Source of the DNA: Planctomycetota bacterium
Lineage (GTDB): Bacteria > Planctomycetota > Phycisphaerae > Sedimentisphaerales > SM23-30
NCBI GenBank assembly: GCA_022705365.1
Contig: JAKJEP010000135.1
Span: 1 to 8,348 of the forward strand
Reading direction: 5' to 3'
DNA: 8,348 bases
The notes below the pieces were generated by a model. It made no database searches. It saw only the letters and a program-made list of their open reading frames with translations, and had not been told where the DNA came from. Position numbers and translations under genes: made by a program. This document shows positions 5,925 to 8,348 of this stretch, one piece after another. Each line of letters opens with the position of its first letter. The stretch's first letter is position 1.

Positions 5925-6479
5925 ATGGAAAGTTTAGTATCCGGTCAATCAATTAAAAAACTCCGAACGGAGGCCGGTCTCAGCCTGCGTGAACTGGGCC
6001 GGATTACGGGCATCTCCGCCGCCTATCTGGTCTCGCTGGAAAAGGGTGCCAGCAGCCCCACCATCGCCACCCTCTCCAAAATCCTGAAGGCCCTGGGTTC
6101 GGACCTGGCCAGCTTCTTTGCCAGGGCCTCCGGCGAACCCGAAAAGCCCGTCTTCTCCGCCGCCGACCGCCAGACCATTCAGGACGCCCACCGCACCTAT
6201 CACTTCCTCCTGCCCAAAAGAAGCGATATCCGCTTTGAGATGATGAATGAAACCATCCTGCCTTCCGAAAAAGAACCGGAATGGGAAGTGCATGACTGTG
6301 ACGTCGCCGGCACCATCATCTCCGGCGGCCCGGCCGTCCTGGAAATGGAAGGCATCGGCGCCTGGCCGGTCAAAAAGGACGATTCGTTTTACATCAGGGC
6401 CAGGCAAAAACACCGCCTGGTAAACAAGGGAAACCGGCTCCTGAAACAAATAACCGTAATGTATCCGCCCCGCTATTAA
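5925..6479 (+). CDS. XRE-family transcriptional regulator with C-terminal cupin domain
   Basis: This 184-residue protein has an N-terminal Cro/C1-type helix-turn-helix (about 8-65): IKKLRTEAGLSLRELG, GISAAYLVSLEKG and a PTIATLSKILKALG helix. A linker leads to a small cupin (about 105-184) ending in the YPPRY tail common in this architecture. H123 and H163 stand where two metal or ligand contacts are expected. The usual Gly-Asp of the second cupin motif is replaced by KKDDSFY, and other motif-1 ligands are not obvious, so metal binding is uncertain. HTH-cupin proteins usually sense a small molecule and control the neighbouring catabolic or biosynthetic genes. Here the aminotransferase gene follows after only 19 bases, so it is the probable target, together with the regulator's own promoter. 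The ribosome binding site is weak (GAG at 5911). Confidence 0.92.
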   Translation: MESLVSGQSIKKLRTEAGLSLRELGRITGISAAYLVSLEKGASSPTIATLSKILKALGSDLASFFARASGEPEKPVFSAADRQTIQDAHRTYHFLLPKRSDIRFEMMNETILPSEKEPEWEVHDCDVAGTIISGGPAVLEMEGIGAWPVKKDDSFYIRARQKHRLVNKGNRLLKQITVMYPPRY

Positions 6480-6498
6480 TATTATAAAGGAAAGAATC

Positions 6499-7851
6499 AT
6501 GACAACCAAAACCACACACAGAAATTCGAATAGTACGGAAAAACTGGCCATCGACGGGGGTGAGAAAACCATCGATCAGTTGGGTCCCTTCCCGACCAAA
6601 ATCGGCAAAGAGGAACTGCTGGAGGTCCTGGACCTCTGGCAGCTTTCCGCCGGGAATATGGAAAAAATCCGGGACATCATCAACTCCGACCCCCGCCTGA
6701 AAGGCCCCCATCTGTTCCGCTATTACAATCCCCGCCCCAGCAAGGTGGCCGCCGCGGAAAAAGCCATGAAGGAATGGATTGGCTCCAGCTACTGCATGGC
6801 CACCAATTCCTGCACCTCGGCCCTGGTCGCCGCCTACCGCTCCCTGGGCATCGGCATGGGCGATGAGGTAATCGTCCCTGCCTATACCTTCTTCGCCACC
6901 GCCGCCACCGTCGCCGCCTCTAATGCCATCCCGGTCATTGTCGATGTGGACGACACCCTCTGTATGGATGCCCGGGCTGCCGAAAAAGCCATCACCAGGC
7001 GAACCAAAGCCATTGTCCCCGTCCACATGCGCGGCGCTCCCGCCCAGATGGACGCCCTTATGGAAGTGGCCAACAAACACGGCATCCCCGTCGTCGAAGA
7101 TGTCGCCCAGGCCGCCGGCGGCTCCTTCCAGGGCAAGATGCTCGGCAGCATCGGTAAAATCGGCTGCTTCAGCTTCGACTACTACAAAATCATCGTCAGC
7201 GGCGAGGGCGGCTTCTATACCACCGACAACGAACGCCTCTACACCCGCGCCCTGAACTGGCATGACTGCGCCGCCTGCTGGCGGCCCGACCGCTTCGGCC
7301 CCGAAAAGGAAAACGAAGACCTCTTCTGCGGCGAAAATTACCGCATGAACGAGCTGGATGGCGCCGTCGCCCTGGCCCAGATTCACAAAGCCGGTTCCAT
7401 CCTGGCCGGTCACCGCGCCGCCAAGCAAAAAATCAAAGACGCCATCGAAAAACGCAATGGCCTGAGCTTCCGTCGCCTGACCGATGCGGCCGGCGATACC
7501 GGTATCTGCCTGATCCTCTATCTGCCGGATGCCGGCATTACTCAAACCATCCTGTCTGCCTTGAAGGCCGAGGGCGTCCCCTGCGGCGGCATCTACGATT
7601 CCAAGGTCCGCGACTGGCACACTTTCAACTACTGGGAGCACATCCTCCAGTACAAGTCCGTTTCCCCCGACCGGCTCCCCTGGAGCGGCGTCCCCCAGCA
7701 CGAGCTGCCGAAATATACCAAAGACATGTGCCCCAAATCGCTGGAGCTGCTTTCCCGCGCCATCCTGATTGACATCGACTGCCACCTGCAGACGGAAGAC
7801 TGCGACAAAATCGCCGCCGCCATCAACAAGGTCCTGCGGGCCTATCTGTAA
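6499..7851 (+). CDS. DegT/DnrJ/EryC1/StrS-family PLP-dependent aminotransferase
   Basis: This 450-residue fold-type I aminotransferase belongs to the sugar/cyclitol family. These enzymes usually move an amino group from Gln or Glu to a keto-sugar or keto-cyclitol, though some members act as dehydratases or regulators. The N-terminal LAIDGGEKT resembles the LAI.GG start of the inosose-aminotransferase/AHBA-synthase branch. NSCTSALVAA (103-112) binds the cofactor phosphate, and VPAYTFFATA (126-135) is a family hallmark. VVEDVAQAAGG (198-208) provides Asp201 for the pyridine nitrogen and Gln204. FSFDYYK places the Schiff-base Lys at 230, followed by SGEGG (234-238). NYRMNELDGAVALAQ (280-294) is the usual later motif. 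All core residues are present, so it should be active, but the substrate cannot be assigned. AAAGGAAAG (6486-6494) gives a good ribosome binding site, and the gene lies 19 bases after the regulator, in one operon. No partner sugar genes are in view. Confidence 0.94.
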   Translation: MTTKTTHRNSNSTEKLAIDGGEKTIDQLGPFPTKIGKEELLEVLDLWQLSAGNMEKIRDIINSDPRLKGPHLFRYYNPRPSKVAAAEKAMKEWIGSSYCMATNSCTSALVAAYRSLGIGMGDEVIVPAYTFFATAATVAASNAIPVIVDVDDTLCMDARAAEKAITRRTKAIVPVHMRGAPAQMDALMEVANKHGIPVVEDVAQAAGGSFQGKMLGSIGKIGCFSFDYYKIIVSGEGGFYTTDNERLYTRALNWHDCAACWRPDRFGPEKENEDLFCGENYRMNELDGAVALAQIHKAGSILAGHRAAKQKIKDAIEKRNGLSFRRLTDAAGDTGICLILYLPDAGITQTILSALKAEGVPCGGIYDSKVRDWHTFNYWEHILQYKSVSPDRLPWSGVPQHELPKYTKDMCPKSLELLSRAILIDIDCHLQTEDCDKIAAAINKVLRAYL

Positions 7852-7888
7852 GGTTTTCACGATCCGGATACAATAAGGCACAAAATAT

Positions 7889-8215
7889 ATGCCAATTGGA
7901 GACGCTCCGATAAAGAAGAATCGTTCCAAATTTCTTTTGTCCGCTGCCTTTTGCTGTATGGCTATAGGGTGTGGGGCCATACCGGCGGCAGACACCAACC
8001 TGGTCGCATCGCCTGCTGGCGTGATCTCCGAAGGGATTATTTCCTCCCCACCGGAACCGGCTGTCGATATTGCCCCTTTTGCCCGGGTACTGGCCTGGGA
8101 TCCCAAAGTCATGGAGGGAACCAGTGCCCTGCGTTCGGACGAATTTCCCGCCGAAGACATTGCCCCTTACCGCGAATTTCTGCCGGCCCCAGATGGAACC
8201 TTTGCCGTCCGGTGA
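7889..8215 (+). CDS. N-terminal part of an exported or lipid-anchored protein, cut short by a frameshift
   Basis: The frame codes for 108 residues and stops at TGA 8213-8215. A basic start (IKKNRSK) and a hydrophobic stretch (FLLSAAFCCMAIGC) form a signal peptide. AIGC could serve as a weak lipobox with a lipidated Cys, although the usual Leu at -3 is missing. The rest is acidic and Pro/Ala-rich and belongs to no family I recognise. It ends in TFAVR just before the stop, while the reading one base back continues as VTDDTGC and so on. The stop is therefore very likely the result of a missing base near 8212. The start has AAGG (7875-7878) ten bases upstream and lies 37 bases after the aminotransferase gene with no terminator between, so co-transcription is likely. 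Confidence 0.7.
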   Translation: MPIGDAPIKKNRSKFLLSAAFCCMAIGCGAIPAADTNLVASPAGVISEGIISSPPEPAVDIAPFARVLAWDPKVMEGTSALRSDEFPAEDIAPYREFLPAPDGTFAVR

Positions 8216-8348
8216 CGGACGATACCGGCTGTATCGGTTTGCAGTGGGAGGAAAACCGCCAACTACAGTCTGTCTCGCTACAGTTTTCCGATGCCGTTGA
8301 CAGGCCGGCGAAGGAAACAATTGAATTGCAGTATTGGACCGGAGAATC
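8212..8348 (+). CDS. Continuation of the preceding exported protein in the -1 frame, open to the right edge
   Basis: From 8212 the frame one base back codes for VTDDTGCIGLQWEEN, then LQSVSLQFSDAV and ETIELQYWTGE, and is still open at the window end. The sequence reads as an alternating hydrophobic/polar beta-rich domain. Domains of this look occur at the front of large carbohydrate-active or discoidin-like proteins in planctomycetes and relatives, which is a suggestion from pattern only. One added base at about 8212 would join TFAVR to VTDD in a single frame. A separate gene starting at GTG 8212 is possible in principle, but it has no ribosome binding site and would begin in mid-domain. I see no slippery heptamer that would indicate programmed frameshifting. 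Confidence 0.6.
   Translation, partial: MTDDTGCIGLQWEENRQLQSVSLQFSDAVDRPAKETIELQYWTGE

Noticed and set aside
7846..7874. Possible promoter before the right-edge gene (TACAAT at 7869-7874)
   Set aside because: No acceptable -35 box lies 16-18 bases upstream, and the gene is close enough to the aminotransferase gene to be read from its promoter.
6394..8160. Open minus-strand frame of 588 codons opposite the aminotransferase gene
   Set aside because: It is a shadow of a C-rich-wobble plus-strand gene. Its product is a monotonous Gly/Ala/Val/Asp-rich chain without motifs, and the plus-strand reading carries a complete set of PLP-enzyme residues.

Overview
The window is bacterial, moderately GC-rich and gene-dense, with seven genes. 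Four are complete on the plus or minus strand with clear families, one runs off the left edge, one is a small membrane protein, and one at the right edge is frameshifted and incomplete. The best taxonomic clue is the gene at 3143-4690: a cysteine-rich lipoprotein with four DUF11/OmcB-like repeats, a type familiar from the PVC group (Chlamydiota, Planctomycetota, Verrucomicrobiota, Lentisphaerota). With the HTH-cupin/DegT aminotransferase pair and the style of the right-edge protein, I favour a planctomycete, perhaps Phycisphaerae. This rests on recalled family resemblance, not a search.

Left part, minus strand (1-2678): corA (1614-2678) encodes a CorA-type Mg2+/divalent cation channel. It is followed 6 bases later by a small three-helix membrane protein (1224-1607), apparently translationally coupled. 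A sigma70-like promoter (TTGACG-17-TATATT) reads into corA. Beyond them lies an unrecognised minus-strand gene (<1-1067) with a helical, TPR-like N-terminal part. Where it leaves the window it appears to enter a GT-B glycosyltransferase-like Rossmann fold.

Middle (2679-4791): a 464-base divergent control region separates corA from the OmcB-like lipoprotein gene. It holds a 9-bp inverted repeat enclosing two smaller hairpins, a 12-bp palindrome, two tandem sigma70-like promoters facing the lipoprotein gene, a leader with a C8 tract, and a strong ribosome binding site. The lipoprotein gene ends in a 14-bp-stem intrinsic terminator. Everything about it suggests a highly expressed, monocistronic envelope protein.

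Right part, plus strand (4824-8348): a membrane-anchored alpha/beta hydrolase (4862-5692) has a promoter so close to its ATG that the transcript would be nearly leaderless. Then comes a probable operon with a strong promoter (TTGACA-17-TACTAT): an XRE-cupin regulator (5925-6479), a DegT/DnrJ/EryC1/StrS PLP aminotransferase (6499-7851), and an exported or lipid-anchored protein (7889 onward). Its frame is broken at about base 8212 but continues convincingly in the next frame to the window edge. A plausible reading is a regulator that senses a small molecule and controls a sugar- or cyclitol-modifying aminotransferase.

I see no tRNA, rRNA, CRISPR array, insertion sequence, phage gene or recognised defence system. 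The window looks like ordinary chromosome with a few features worth a second look.
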